Assembly: GCF_001017125.1 (NCBI RefSeq) | Contig: NZ_JXOJ01000004.1 | Location: 62,001 to 126,000 of the forward strand | DNA: 64,000 bases | Source: Methanoculleus sediminis | GTDB taxonomy: Archaea > Halobacteriota > Methanomicrobia > Methanomicrobiales > Methanoculleaceae | Reading direction: 5' to 3' | Part shown: in pieces, positions 26,652 through 36,210 of the stretch | How positions within the stretch are numbered: the first letter of the stretch is position 1 | Layout of the letters: each line of letters begins with the position of its first letter | Translations under genes and position numbers: made by a program | The notes under the pieces: generated by a model | The model's database searches: none | What the model saw: the letters and a program-made list of their open reading frames with translations, nothing else | What the model was told of the DNA's origin: nothing

Positions 26652-27799
26652 GAGTCCTTATCACCGACGGAAACTTTAAACACACGCTGGCATCGGTCCG
26701 GTCTCTGGGAAAAAGGGGAGTCAATGTTACAGTGCTCTCCGACCTGCGCCTGAGCGTATCATTCCACTCAAAGTATTGCTCAAAAGGGATCTTTGCCCCT
26801 AACCCGGAGCATGACACGACTTTTCCGGAATTTGTGTACGATCTGGTCAAACGGGAGCAGTTCGATGCGATCCTGCCGATCAGTTACGCGGCAGTTGTTC
26901 AGATCTCCCAGATTCAGGAAAGACTGGAACCCTACGTCAGGGTACCTCTACCTGATAAAGCCTCGATCGATCTCGCCGGAAATAAAGACAAAACCATGCA
27001 ACTTGCGGAGAGCATCGGCATTGCCATTCCAAAGACCTTCTATCCGCAGTCGCGTGAGAATGCAGAGCGGATTGCAGACTCCCTTTCCTATCCAGTGGTG
27101 GTGAAAGGAGCTCGAGAGAACGGTAATGTTGGATATGCGAACTCTCCCGAGGAACTCATGCTGCAGTACGAGAAAATATCGGCATTTTCACCAATTGTTC
27201 AGGAGTATATCCCCGGAGGGGGATACGGGTTCTTTGCGCTCTACAACCATGGGGAGGCAAGGGCTATTTTCATGCACCGGCGGCTACGGGAATACCCGGT
27301 CACCGGTGGACCGAGCGCTCTTGCCGAGAGCATCTATGATCCCGTACTGATGGAGCGGGGCCTGAAACTACTTGACAGCCTGAAGTGGCACGGCGTGGCC
27401 ATGGTCGAGTTCAAGAAGGATGAGCGGACCGGCGAATACGTTCTGATGGAGATTAACCCGAAATTCTGGGGCTCCCTTGAACTCGCCATCGCATCAGGGG
27501 TGAACTTCCCCTACCTGACCTGCAGGATGGCATGCGAAGGGGATATCGAACCGGTTTTTTCCTATAAAACCGGCGTGAAGTTCAGGTGGCTCTTTCCCCA
27601 GGATATATTCCATGCGGTGACAAACCCGGGAATCCTGCCGCATTTCTTCTCCGATTTTGCGGATAGGACTATCCATTACGACATTGATTCTCATGATATC
27701 GTGCCGAACATTCTACAGATCGGCATGACGGTTGGGGAGTTTGCGCTCCGTATCAAACAGGGGAGATTCTGGAGGCCGCATGGAAGACCTCTACTTTGA
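26648..27799 (+). CDS. ATP-grasp carboxylate-amine ligase-like protein
   Basis: This 383-residue protein has a pre-ATP-grasp domain (MRVLITDGNFKHTLASVRSLG), the ATP-binding lysine strand YPVVVKGARENG, QEYIPGGGYGFFAL, and the metal-binding YVLMEINPKFWGS. It resembles predicted ATP-dependent carboligases found in exopolysaccharide clusters. Such enzymes join a carboxylate to an amine through an acyl phosphate; here the carboxylate could be a uronic acid and the amine an amino acid or amino sugar (inference). Its ATG overlaps the deacetylase stop as ATGA. Confidence 0.78.
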   Translation: MRVLITDGNFKHTLASVRSLGKRGVNVTVLSDLRLSVSFHSKYCSKGIFAPNPEHDTTFPEFVYDLVKREQFDAILPISYAAVVQISQIQERLEPYVRVPLPDKASIDLAGNKDKTMQLAESIGIAIPKTFYPQSRENAERIADSLSYPVVVKGARENGNVGYANSPEELMLQYEKISAFSPIVQEYIPGGGYGFFALYNHGEARAIFMHRRLREYPVTGGPSALAESIYDPVLMERGLKLLDSLKWHGVAMVEFKKDERTGEYVLMEINPKFWGSLELAIASGVNFPYLTCRMACEGDIEPVFSYKTGVKFRWLFPQDIFHAVTNPGILPHFFSDFADRTIHYDIDSHDIVPNILQIGMTVGEFALRIKQGRFWRPHGRPLL

Positions 27800-28445
27800 C
27801 TGTCACATCCACTCGAGTTACTCACATGACTCGTTGATGAGGCCAGGACGGATCCTGAAGCGGGCAAAAGAGGTCGGTTTAACTGGTGTTGCAATAACCG
27901 ATCATGACACCATCCGGGGTTCTCTCGATGCCAGAACACTGGAGAAGGAAGTTGGAGTGACCGTTATCCCCGGCGCGGAGATCCTGACCGACTCCGGCGA
28001 CGTCATCGGCCTTCTGGTCAATGAGGAGATTCGCTCCCGCAGGTGGGATGAGGTTATTGAAGAGATCAGGGAACAGGGAGGCATTGCCGTCCTGCCCCAC
28101 CCGTATCGGGAACATCAGAATATTTCCGAACTGGCAAAAGCGGTCGATCTTATCGAGGTATGGAATGCGAGAAGCACAGTGGAGCAGAACGAGAGGGCGC
28201 TGCAACTGGCCGGGAGGCTTCAGAAGCCCGGGATGTATGGCAGCGATGCGCACACCTATGCTGAGATCGGGAACGTGAGTGCGCTGGTGGATCCCGGCAC
28301 CTGGGAGGTAAAAAGAGTCGTACGTGCGGAGTACTCTTCACAATATATGGTTATTCAGTCTCAGGTAACCCATCACTTGAAACGGCGTGAGTTTTTGCAA
28401 CTGATACAATCCGGATGGCGGTACCTGTGGAAGACTATAGACTGA
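27780..28445 (+). CDS. PHP-domain metal-dependent phosphoesterase
   Basis: This 221-residue PHP protein has the metal motifs in order: CHIHSSYSHD (residues 8-17), AITDHDTI, an acidic PGAEILTD, VLPHPYR, and YGSDAHT. Stand-alone PHP proteins hydrolyse phosphomonoesters or nucleotides. It overlaps the ATP-grasp gene by 20 nt and uses GGAGG at 27771-27775 as ribosome site. In this context it might remove phosphate from a glycan intermediate; the substrate is unknown. Confidence 0.8.
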   Translation: MEDLYFDCHIHSSYSHDSLMRPGRILKRAKEVGLTGVAITDHDTIRGSLDARTLEKEVGVTVIPGAEILTDSGDVIGLLVNEEIRSRRWDEVIEEIREQGGIAVLPHPYREHQNISELAKAVDLIEVWNARSTVEQNERALQLAGRLQKPGMYGSDAHTYAEIGNVSALVDPGTWEVKRVVRAEYSSQYMVIQSQVTHHLKRREFLQLIQSGWRYLWKTID

Positions 28446-29599
28446 TGGTTCTCTCTGACCATTACCTTACATTTGTCAAGGACCAGGTGGAGTTGCTCGC
28501 AAAAACGTTTGCACATACTGACGTGTATGTCAGGTACCACCCGGCAACTGAAATTTCCAGGGTATTTCCGGATCCGCACCTCAAAGCTTTCCGAAAAGAT
28601 TCTCTTATCGATCGGACGGCTCTGCCGGAGAATATATCTATTCACCCCATATCCCTCTTCTACCTGCCCTTCGACTACCTGTTTAAAAGGATTGGAGAGC
28701 GTTATTACAACATTGTCGGTGACAGACTCCAGAGGTCCAGAGCATATCCCGATCTTATTCATGCACATTTTATCTGGCCCAATGGTTTCGTGGGTGCGAT
28801 ATTGAAGAAGGAATACGGGATCCCGTTTGTCGTCACTGCGCATGGGTACGATATCTACGATCTGCCGTTCCGAGATGCGGAGTGGAAGAGGCGAATTGAG
28901 GCCATTCTCAACGCCGCCGATGTAATTATAACCGTTAGTAACAGCAACCGCGAATGCATGAAGAGACTGGATGTGACCACTCCGGTAAATGTCGTGCCGA
29001 ATGGATTCAGACACGACCTCTTCTACCCGGTGCGAACGGAGACCTGCAGAAAAGCTCTTAACCTCCCCATCAATCGGAAGATTCTTCTTAGCGTTGGAAA
29101 TCTGGTGGAAGTCAAGGGTTACACGCACCTGATTGATGCGATCTCCGAAGTTGTTCGAGAGAGAACGGATGTCCTTTGTCTTATTGTCGGTAGAGGAGAG
29201 TTAAAGCACAGGTTAGAAAAAAAGGTGTCATCATTAGGACTTGAACAATACGTGCGATTTATCGGAGGCAAACCACATGGCGAGATTCCGTTGTGGATGA
29301 ACGCCTCCGACCTCTTTGTCCTGCCAAGCCTGAGGGAAAGTTTCGGAATCGTGCAGGTAGAGGCAATGGCCTGCGGGAAACCGGTCGTTGCCACAAAAAA
29401 TGGTGGAAGCGAAGAGATCGTAATACCTGGTAAGACAGGCCTGCTCTGTGATGCTGCAGATCCGCGGGGCCTCGCGGAGAGTATCGTCAGAGCACTCGAC
29501 ATGCCGTGGGATGCCGATGCAATTGCGGACGAAGTCAGGCCCTATTCATGGGAAAGCGTAGGAAGAGAGATCTCTTGGATATATAGCAGCCTTATATAA
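28445..29599 (+). CDS. Glycosyltransferase family 4 protein
   Basis: This predicted 384-residue GT-B protein has an N-terminal acceptor half with DLIHAHFIWPNGFVGA and VVTAHGYDIYDLP, and a donor half with VVPNGFRHDLFYPV, SVGNLVEVKGYTHLI, and LPSLRESFGIVQVEAMACGKPVVAT. ATG 28445 forms TGATG with the PHP stop; an earlier in-frame ATG at 28415 would overlap the PHP gene by 31 nt. It is the last gene of the deacetylase-ATP-grasp-PHP run. Confidence 0.85.
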   Translation: MVLSDHYLTFVKDQVELLAKTFAHTDVYVRYHPATEISRVFPDPHLKAFRKDSLIDRTALPENISIHPISLFYLPFDYLFKRIGERYYNIVGDRLQRSRAYPDLIHAHFIWPNGFVGAILKKEYGIPFVVTAHGYDIYDLPFRDAEWKRRIEAILNAADVIITVSNSNRECMKRLDVTTPVNVVPNGFRHDLFYPVRTETCRKALNLPINRKILLSVGNLVEVKGYTHLIDAISEVVRERTDVLCLIVGRGELKHRLEKKVSSLGLEQYVRFIGGKPHGEIPLWMNASDLFVLPSLRESFGIVQVEAMACGKPVVATKNGGSEEIVIPGKTGLLCDAADPRGLAESIVRALDMPWDADAIADEVRPYSWESVGREISWIYSSLI

Positions 29600-29719
29600 G
29601 GGGAGATCATCGCACCCACCTTTTTACCGATCGTTACTTCTCCATCGCCACATGTCCTCTCCCGTGAACTCACAGGGAGATTGCTGAGAAAGGTCCTCCC
29701 GACATTCTCCCGATCATGA

Positions 29720-30265
29720 CGCTACATGCCGGGTGAATCAATCCCAAGAATGAGTGTTCATAGTATGCGTATCGAGGATTAATCTTCTTGAACGCCGCAA
29801 TCCAGCTGAAGAACCGTTCGACGGCACTGCGCTTCTTGAGAGTTCCCGATAGAACCAGACTGACCTCCCCCGCATCGGATATTTCCTCGATCTCCTGTTG
29901 ACCGGGATATTGCTCTTGATCCCTCGTGGGAGCTCAAATTTTTCAAGGGTTGGCTCGTAGAGCCGGAAATCACGGACATTTTCCTGTGCAACCATACAGG
30001 CAAGCGCGAGCCCGTTTCGATCGACCAGAGTGTTCAGTTTATTTCCCTCTGCCTGCTTATAGCCTCATACCCGGTCGATCCCCTTTTCTGCCGGGACGTC
30101 CTTCGTATTCGTCACACAATGCAAGAGATCGACACGCAAACTTCAGATCAGGCTCCTATCGGGGAAATCTCTGATTTTTCCGTGTCTTTCGGGTCTCATA
30201 TCCGGATCGGAGCATGCCGTTGAACTGTCTGCAGGGGTCGCATCCGGGTCGGCCGATGCGCGGCT
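29720..30265 (-). pseudogene. Broken IS5-type transposase
   Basis: Reading the minus strand across frames gives, in order, RIGRPGCDPC (N-terminal), TKDVPAEKGIDR, NKLNTLVDRNGLALACMVA, RLYEPTLEKFELP, and RSAVERFFSWIAAFKKINPR with the final glutamate of a DDE site. These are in the order of an IS5-family DDE transposase, but stops and at least two frameshifts separate them. I could not find clean terminal inverted repeats. The remaining DNA in 29600-30722 shows nothing else I recognise. Confidence 0.65.
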
Positions 30266-30722
30266 TTGTTGGTGGCTGTAGTGGAGATCTCCGAGATATC
30301 ATCACCGATTGCCCGGAAGGCATTGTACCTATTATTATATGGGGGATCTTATATGTTTAGGACGACCTCTATTTTAGAAGGGCCGTCTCGACATCTCTTT
30401 ATTTACCCAGTCAGTGGATTGGCATCAAGCGTCCTGTTGGTAGTACTCGCATGCACTGCGCCGGATGAGAGGGCTCTTTATGCCTGGGAGATGATATCTT
30501 TCAACAGGGACAGATGCAGGAAGAGGGGCACGAAAATCCTTGTATCGTGTAGATGGATCCATTCCCGCCTGGTATGGATTCATCCCTGGGCCACTTATTC
30601 GGGGTAACGGGGCCCAATCCCCTGTTGAGTAACCTCGACGGTGCGAGCTGTCCGAGAACGTATCTGATAGGTTGAGATATGCACATAGCTACCCTGTGAC
30701 ATCCATAACCGGAGATAAGAAT

Positions 30723-31796
30723 ATGATTGCCGTTGTTCTGGGGACCCGGCCGGAGATTATCAAGATGAGCCCGATAATCCGGCTGTTAAGGGAGAGGCGG
30801 GCAGACTACTTCATCGTTCATTCCGGACAGCACTATTCCTATGATATGGACAAAATATTTTTCGAAGAGTTGAGGTTGCCCGTGCCGGAGTTTCATCTGG
30901 ACGTGGGTTCGGGGAGCCATGGTGAGCAGACCGCAAAAATCCTCACCGGAACGGAGAGTGTTTTCTTGCAAGAGAAACCGGACACGGTGCTGGTCCAGGG
31001 AGATACGAATACAGTCCTTGCAGGAGCTCTGGCGGCGGTGAAACTGCATATCGATGTCGGGCATGTGGAGGCCGGACTCAGGAGCCATGACCGGAGGATG
31101 CCTGAAGAAATTAACAGGATCCTCACCGATCATATGTCCGAATACCTGTTCGCGCCGACCCGGGAGTCGAGGGATAACGCCGTCCAGGAAGGGATCCCCG
31201 CCGACAAGGTATACGTCACCGGGAACACCATCGTCGACTCCGTGCAACAAAATCTTCAGATTGCAGAAGATAACCGGGGCATACTTGACAGGTATTGCCT
31301 CGAGCGGGGGAAGTATTTTCTGGTAACCGCCCATCGGCAGGAGAATGTTGACGACAGATTCCGGCTGCGCAACCTTCTCAAAGCGCTGGAGGCGCTTCAC
31401 GAGGAATACTTGATGCCGATCGTTTTCCCCGTACACCCGAGAACAAAGAGGAGAATGCAGGAGTACCAACTCGAAGTACCGCACAACGTTACCATCATCC
31501 CCCCCACCGGCTTTCTGGAGTTTTTAGTCCTAGAAGCGAATGCACGTCTGGTCCTGACCGATTCCGGAGGCGTGCAGGAAGAGACCTGCATCTTAAAGGT
31601 ACCCTGTGTCACCCTGCGTGAGAATACCGAGAGACCGGAGACGATCGAGGTTGGATCAAATATCCTTACAGGTATAACTCCTAAGGAGATCCTGCAGGCA
31701 GTCGAGATCATGCTTGAGGGAGAGGCAAACTGGACGAATCCCTTCGGAGACGGGCGTGCTGCGCAGCATACTCTCGATTTCATCCGTAATGGATGA
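30723..31796 (+). CDS. wecB: UDP-N-acetylglucosamine 2-epimerase (second copy)
   Basis: This 357-residue paralogue of the enzyme at 17586 has the same signatures: VLGTRPEIIKMSP, HSGQHYSYDMDKIFFEEL, VQGDTNTVLAGALAA, HVEAGLRSHDRRMPEE, LTDSGGVQEETCILKVPC. The two copies differ in many positions, so it is not a recent duplication. ATG 30723 has GGAGAT 7 nt upstream; earlier in-frame starts add an unlikely N terminus. It stands alone next to the IS remnant, convergent with a glycosyltransferase, and may feed a different UDP-ManNAc-using glycan. Confidence 0.9.
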   Translation: MIAVVLGTRPEIIKMSPIIRLLRERRADYFIVHSGQHYSYDMDKIFFEELRLPVPEFHLDVGSGSHGEQTAKILTGTESVFLQEKPDTVLVQGDTNTVLAGALAAVKLHIDVGHVEAGLRSHDRRMPEEINRILTDHMSEYLFAPTRESRDNAVQEGIPADKVYVTGNTIVDSVQQNLQIAEDNRGILDRYCLERGKYFLVTAHRQENVDDRFRLRNLLKALEALHEEYLMPIVFPVHPRTKRRMQEYQLEVPHNVTIIPPTGFLEFLVLEANARLVLTDSGGVQEETCILKVPCVTLRENTERPETIEVGSNILTGITPKEILQAVEIMLEGEANWTNPFGDGRAAQHTLDFIRNG

Positions 31797-31807
31797 AGTC
31801 GAGGCAT

Positions 31808-32977
31808 TTATTCCGTGAGGGAGATTGTTGCCCGGAGATTCAGGAACTTCAGAGCAGCATGGAGCAACTCTTGATGGTGTTCATCGGATACCACGATATT
31901 GCCGAACCCAAGTCGTGCCTCCCTGAGAAGGTGATCGTAGAGAGGGTCCAGAGCACCTCTGCGCATTGCAGCGTGAAACAATCTCGCGTCCTTTCCTGTA
32001 TACCAGGTCTTGCATTTATCGAGCACCTCCGGGGGCAAGTATATCTTCCGCTTTGAAGGGAAGTGCGAATAGAACGCAAGCACCGATGAGAGATAGGGGT
32101 CTGTCTCCAGCTCGTCGTCCCCATAGTAGCACTGAAGGACAGAACGGACCAGTCCGTCATAGGGCCGCGAATAGGGCCGAGTGCTATAGAGCACGAACGG
32201 ACGGTGGAATAATCTTATTGAAAGGAAAGCCAGGGCTCTTGAGATCGAGTACCCGGTGATGTCGTAATGTTCTGCGATTTCAAGGACGGATCTCAGACAA
32301 CCATTGCTTGCCTCAAATTTTCCGGCATCGGAATGGATGTAGTTGCCCTTATATACCCGATAGAGATACCATGGCTCAACCTTGTGCAAATCCAAGACAC
32401 CCATCCCCTGTTGACCGTTGAGGAGCCAGTAGGGCATGTTCCACTGAATGTATCTCTCAACCACGTTTGAGAAGAAAACATCAGATCTGACGAAGAAGAC
32501 GTCTGACACACAGTTGGAGCCACGCAACGCAAGAAGCGTAGCTACGGTCTCCTGCTCTACGGTTGAGATCGTCTTCAGGGTGTTGCGGTTCTCGCCTTCA
32601 CCGTCCATCACGGCGATATCCGCGAAGACACCGTCGCAGGTATGACGTTCCATATACTGCACGAGGCGTTCCAGAGAGTCTTTCGATTTGAATGCATCGT
32701 CAGAGTGGAGCAGGGTGACAAAATCACCTTTAACCGACTGACTGCCGGTATAGAGAGCATTGAGTTGGCCGGAATTCTGCTTCTGCTTGTGATAGCGGAT
32801 TCGGGGATCGTTTAGATACGGGATGATCTTCTCACCGGTGTCATCAGATGAACCATCGTTAATGATGAGCAACTCCCAGTCTCTGTGGGTCTGAGCGAAA
32901 ACAGAATCAATGGCGCTTGTAATATACTCAGCATCGTTGTACGTGGGCATCAGGATGGAAACAAGGGGATTTGACAT
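31808..32977 (-). CDS. Glycosyltransferase family 2 protein
   Basis: The GT-A fold is seen from VSILMPTYNDAEYITSAIDSV at the start, LIINDGSSDDTGE, and the metal-binding LLHSDDAF. The last 200 residues are of an unassigned type. It has about 389 residues. ATG 32977 is chosen because AGGAG precedes it by 8 nt; a GTG three codons upstream would overlap the preceding gene's stop. It is cotranscribed with and just downstream of the family 4 gene at 32983-34197. Confidence 0.82.
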   Translation of the reverse strand: MSNPLVSILMPTYNDAEYITSAIDSVFAQTHRDWELLIINDGSSDDTGEKIIPYLNDPRIRYHKQKQNSGQLNALYTGSQSVKGDFVTLLHSDDAFKSKDSLERLVQYMERHTCDGVFADIAVMDGEGENRNTLKTISTVEQETVATLLALRGSNCVSDVFFVRSDVFFSNVVERYIQWNMPYWLLNGQQGMGVLDLHKVEPWYLYRVYKGNYIHSDAGKFEASNGCLRSVLEIAEHYDITGYSISRALAFLSIRLFHRPFVLYSTRPYSRPYDGLVRSVLQCYYGDDELETDPYLSSVLAFYSHFPSKRKIYLPPEVLDKCKTWYTGKDARLFHAAMRRGALDPLYDHLLREARLGFGNIVVSDEHHQELLHAALKFLNLRATISLTE

Positions 32978-32982
32978 CCTCC

Positions 32983-34197
32983 TCACTCCTGCCGGATGGA
33001 ACGGGCGGCCTCATAAACGTTCCTGACCGTCACCGCGTGCGGGACATAGGAGTGATGCTCAACGACGTATTGCCGCGCCCTTCGGCCCATCAACCCGGTA
33101 TCAACATCGCCTTTGAGGATGCTGTTTATCCTGCCGGCGATCTCTTCCGGGCTCTGCTCGGATACGAGGAACCCGGTCACGCCATCCTGGAGGACCTCCT
33201 GCATGCCGCCGATGCGCGAACATATGACGATCTTTTCACAGGCCATTCCCTCCAGCATGGAGAGCGAAGTGGCTTCCTGGACACCGTGCGACGTGATCGA
33301 AGGGATCAGGACGACGCTCGCAATGCTGTAATACCTGCCGATGGAATCGTGAGGCACAGCGCCAAGGAACTCCACCCTTGCATCTCCCTGCGCCAGTGCG
33401 GCCAGTTCAGGATACTGAGGTCCGTCCCCGAGGATCAGCAGTCTCACGTCTTTGTCCGGGATGTGCTTCATTGCCTGGATGGCAAACCGCACACCGTTCT
33501 TTGGGACGAGGCGCCGGGGTACGATGATGATAAACTGGTCCTCCCGGTAACCGGCCTCCTTGCGTATTCGAATCAGCTCGCCCGCCGGAACAGGACAGAA
33601 TCGATCGGTGTCCGTGGCGTTCGGGATGACCGATGTGCGTACAGAGGGGTACCCGAAGGAGGCGCCGCTCACATAGTCCCTGAGCCTGGTATCCACGCAG
33701 ATTATTCGATCGCTCCAGTGAACACCGTCCTCTTCAACAGCGGCGCAAAAGTCGAAGAACATCCTCCTTGCCTTTTCCGTCCGGATTTTGGAGTAATCAA
33801 CGGCTTCGCGTGCAAAATAACCGTGAAGCGTTAGTATTTTTGGCAATGCCGCGTGGGGAAACGCCTGGTGAAACGCGTATGCTGAGACGACGTCGTGACA
33901 ATGAACCGCTGAATAGGCATTGAGATCGACGGAGGACAGGGCTGCTTGCAGTTGGTTTACAATGGAAGTGACCTGGAGTTTGTCCGGAGGGATAAATTGA
34001 GCTGGATCGCCTGATAACAGTCCCCATTTGATGTATTCGAGGTATCGTGCAACCCGACTATCCGGAAATCGGGGATAAACCGTATCCACCTCGATACCCA
34101 GGGAGGTGAGCCCCTTCTCAAGCAGTAGCAGATGGATATGTTTCCCTCCGATTTTAATTGCATGAGGGTTGTCGCCGGCCACCATGAGTATCTTCAT
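32983..34197 (-). CDS. Glycosyltransferase family 4 protein
   Basis: This 404-residue GT-B protein opens MKILMVAGDNPHAIKIGGKHIH and has ILTLHGYFAREAVDY, VIPNATDTDRFCPV, IIVPRRLVPKNGVRFAIQA, and QEATSLSMLEGMACEKIVI. The donor sugar cannot be told. It is the first gene of a two-gene minus-strand unit with the GT2 gene, separated from the HAD gene by a 390-bp gap. Confidence 0.85.
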   Translation of the reverse strand: MKILMVAGDNPHAIKIGGKHIHLLLLEKGLTSLGIEVDTVYPRFPDSRVARYLEYIKWGLLSGDPAQFIPPDKLQVTSIVNQLQAALSSVDLNAYSAVHCHDVVSAYAFHQAFPHAALPKILTLHGYFAREAVDYSKIRTEKARRMFFDFCAAVEEDGVHWSDRIICVDTRLRDYVSGASFGYPSVRTSVIPNATDTDRFCPVPAGELIRIRKEAGYREDQFIIIVPRRLVPKNGVRFAIQAMKHIPDKDVRLLILGDGPQYPELAALAQGDARVEFLGAVPHDSIGRYYSIASVVLIPSITSHGVQEATSLSMLEGMACEKIVICSRIGGMQEVLQDGVTGFLVSEQSPEEIAGRINSILKGDVDTGLMGRRARQYVVEHHSYVPHAVTVRNVYEAARSIRQE

Positions 34198-34417
34198 CGT
34201 AAAACTCCAGTACAGACTTATGGGAGATCCTACATAACACTATTCCTGCCGTTCAGGGAGTTTAGCCCGTGAAAAACAGATATCTGGTTGAGTTTAGCCT
34301 CCGACATTATTTCTCGACTTACTGAGAGACGTCTGCGGTCGTTCATCTGGGAATTCCAGATATCCAGGCATCCGACAATCCAGGATAAATTGCCGGCACA
34401 GAACATTGCAAGGATGG

Positions 34418-34573
34418 TTGGACCTCTTGAAGGTCGCCACCGCTTATCACATCAAACTCCACAGCGTGAAGATGAGTACCCTTTTCCGACGGGTTTTGGG
34501 TGCGCAGTTCCTCGAGGGTTACCACAATGCATATCGCGATCTCCGGGAAATAACCATACTCCATAAGATCTAA
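34418..34573 (+). pseudogene. Unidentified ORF remnant with coding character
   Basis: An open stretch without a plausible start encodes about 51 residues beginning LDLLKVATAYHIKLHSVK and ending in LREITILHKI before a TAA. Its amino-acid make-up (amphipathic, no proline runs) looks like a real protein C terminus, unlike the alternate frames. I do not recognise the family. It lies in the 390-bp gap before the HAD gene and is probably the tail of a lost gene. Confidence 0.3.
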
Positions 34574-34587
34574 CGGGAACCGATACC

Positions 34588-35295
34588 ATGAAAAGATGCA
34601 GCAGAATACCGGGCAGTCCCCTCACCACCCTCATTCTCGACTTCGACGGCGTCGTCGTCGAATCCCTCCCCTTAAAGACCGCCGCGTTCCGTAAGATCTT
34701 CTCCTTTGCGCCTCCAAAACACCTCGACGAGATCATCGCCTTCCACCTCGAGAACGGCGGGATGTCCCGGTACGACAAATTCCGCCACATCTACGCAAAC
34801 ATCCTCCACGAAGAACTGACTCGCGAACAGGAGGGGCGGCTCGCGGACGAGTACGTCGGACTGATCTTTGAATCCATGCTCACCGTGCCGTGCGTCCGTG
34901 GCGCAGAGGTTCTCCTCCGGGACTGCTCCCGGCGACTCCCGCTCTACATCGTCTCCGCGACCCCGGAGGGCGAGATGCAGGAGATCGCCCGCCGCCGGGA
35001 TCTCACGAAGTACTTCGTCCGGATCTACGGCTCGCCGAAGACGAAGGCCGAGTGCATCAGGGAGATCCTCGAAGAGACCGGTGCCGCGCCAGATGAGGCC
35101 CTCTTCGTCGGCGACGCCCCGAACGATTGGGATGCAGCCCGCGCGACCGGCGTTCGGTTCGTGGCGAGGATCCCGCCCGGCGATCCGAACCGGTTTATCG
35201 GTCGGCCGGGGGTGGAAGGGATCGTGGAGAACCTTCATGAACTCCGGGAGTATCTACGGGGGAGTGTATGCTCATCCCGATCTCGTACCCCCTGA
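34588..35295 (+). CDS. HAD-superfamily phosphatase
   Basis: This 235-residue protein has the HAD motifs: LILDFDGVVVES (motif I nucleophile and acid/base aspartates), IVSATPEGEM (motif II), KTKAECIREIL (motif III lysine), and FVGDAPNDWDAA (motif IV). An alpha-helical cap lies between motifs I and II, as in phosphoglycolate-phosphatase-like C1 members. The substrate is unknown. It overlaps the next gene by 28 nt. Confidence 0.82.
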   Translation: MKRCSRIPGSPLTTLILDFDGVVVESLPLKTAAFRKIFSFAPPKHLDEIIAFHLENGGMSRYDKFRHIYANILHEELTREQEGRLADEYVGLIFESMLTVPCVRGAEVLLRDCSRRLPLYIVSATPEGEMQEIARRRDLTKYFVRIYGSPKTKAECIREILEETGAAPDEALFVGDAPNDWDAARATGVRFVARIPPGDPNRFIGRPGVEGIVENLHELREYLRGSVCSSRSRTP

Positions 35296-35936
35296 ACCGG
35301 GCCGCGCCGCTCTACCCCGGAACGGAACCGCTCACGATCACCCGCACGAGTTCCTTTGAAGGAGGCGACGCAGAGGAGAAGAGCCGGATCTCTTTTTCCA
35401 GCCACGCCGGGACGCATATCGACCTCCCCCGGCATTTCTGCCCGGGCGGAGGTTCGGTCAGGTCTCTTCTCGCCCCGGAGGCGGTCTTTGAGCCCGCGCG
35501 GTGCATCGCGCTCCCGAAGACGGGGGCGGAACCGATCCGGATCTACGACCTCCTTCCCCACCTCGATGCGATCCGGACATCGCGCGCGCTCTTCATCAGG
35601 ACCGGGAGCGGCCGGCTCCGGGAGAGCGACCCGGATGCCTACGCGAGGGAGCATCCCTGGGTACACCACGAGGTTCCGGGCTTCCTCCGCATGGAGAACC
35701 CGGCTCTCAGACTGTTCGGGATAGACACCATATCCATCGCCGTCCCTGCAGAGCCGGAGGAGGGTGCGGAGGCCCACTGCGCGTTTCTCTGTGGTTCCCC
35801 GCACATCTTCCTGCTCGAGGACGTGGACCTCTCGTACGGCAGGCTGCTTGAGGAGCCCTGGACGTTGCGAGTCTATCCGACGGTCTTCGATGACCTGGAG
35901 GGGGTGCCGGCGGTGGCGCTCGCGGAGTTTGGCTAA
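35268..35936 (+). CDS. Cyclase family protein (kynurenine formamidase-like)
   Basis: This 222-residue protein carries the metal-binding SHAGTHIDLPRHF motif (HxGTHxD) of the cyclase/KynB family, along with RALFIRTGSG and GIDTISIAVP. Members are zinc or manganese amidohydrolases. There are no tryptophan-catabolism genes nearby, so formamidase activity is not implied. The ATG follows GGGGGAG and overlaps the HAD gene end, so the two are coupled. Confidence 0.75.
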   Translation: MLIPISYPLNRAAPLYPGTEPLTITRTSSFEGGDAEEKSRISFSSHAGTHIDLPRHFCPGGGSVRSLLAPEAVFEPARCIALPKTGAEPIRIYDLLPHLDAIRTSRALFIRTGSGRLRESDPDAYAREHPWVHHEVPGFLRMENPALRLFGIDTISIAVPAEPEEGAEAHCAFLCGSPHIFLLEDVDLSYGRLLEEPWTLRVYPTVFDDLEGVPAVALAEFG

Positions 35937-36210
35937 TCCTGTACGACTCTGTAACTTAACAATACTCAAGCCGGGCGCTCGATATCTTATTGAGGGTGAG
36001 TGAGGCCCCATAAACGTAGTCAGCGGCCGGCCGAAAGATACTGATGATCTATGACGCCTGCAGAGTAACTCCATTTGAGGGATATGTAGCGATCCTGCAT
36101 ACATCAGTGCATTCGCGGCCTTTGGGCGCATGGATACCTTCTACCCCCTCTTGATGCCTGGAGTGGAGTTGTCTTCGCAAAGATCTGAAAAGAGGATTAA
36201 TTTTTGTAAA

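Noticed and set aside
30266-30607. 113-residue plus-strand frame beside the IS remnant
   Set aside because: No ribosome site, promoter placement or recognisable motif; composition is unlike neighbouring genes.
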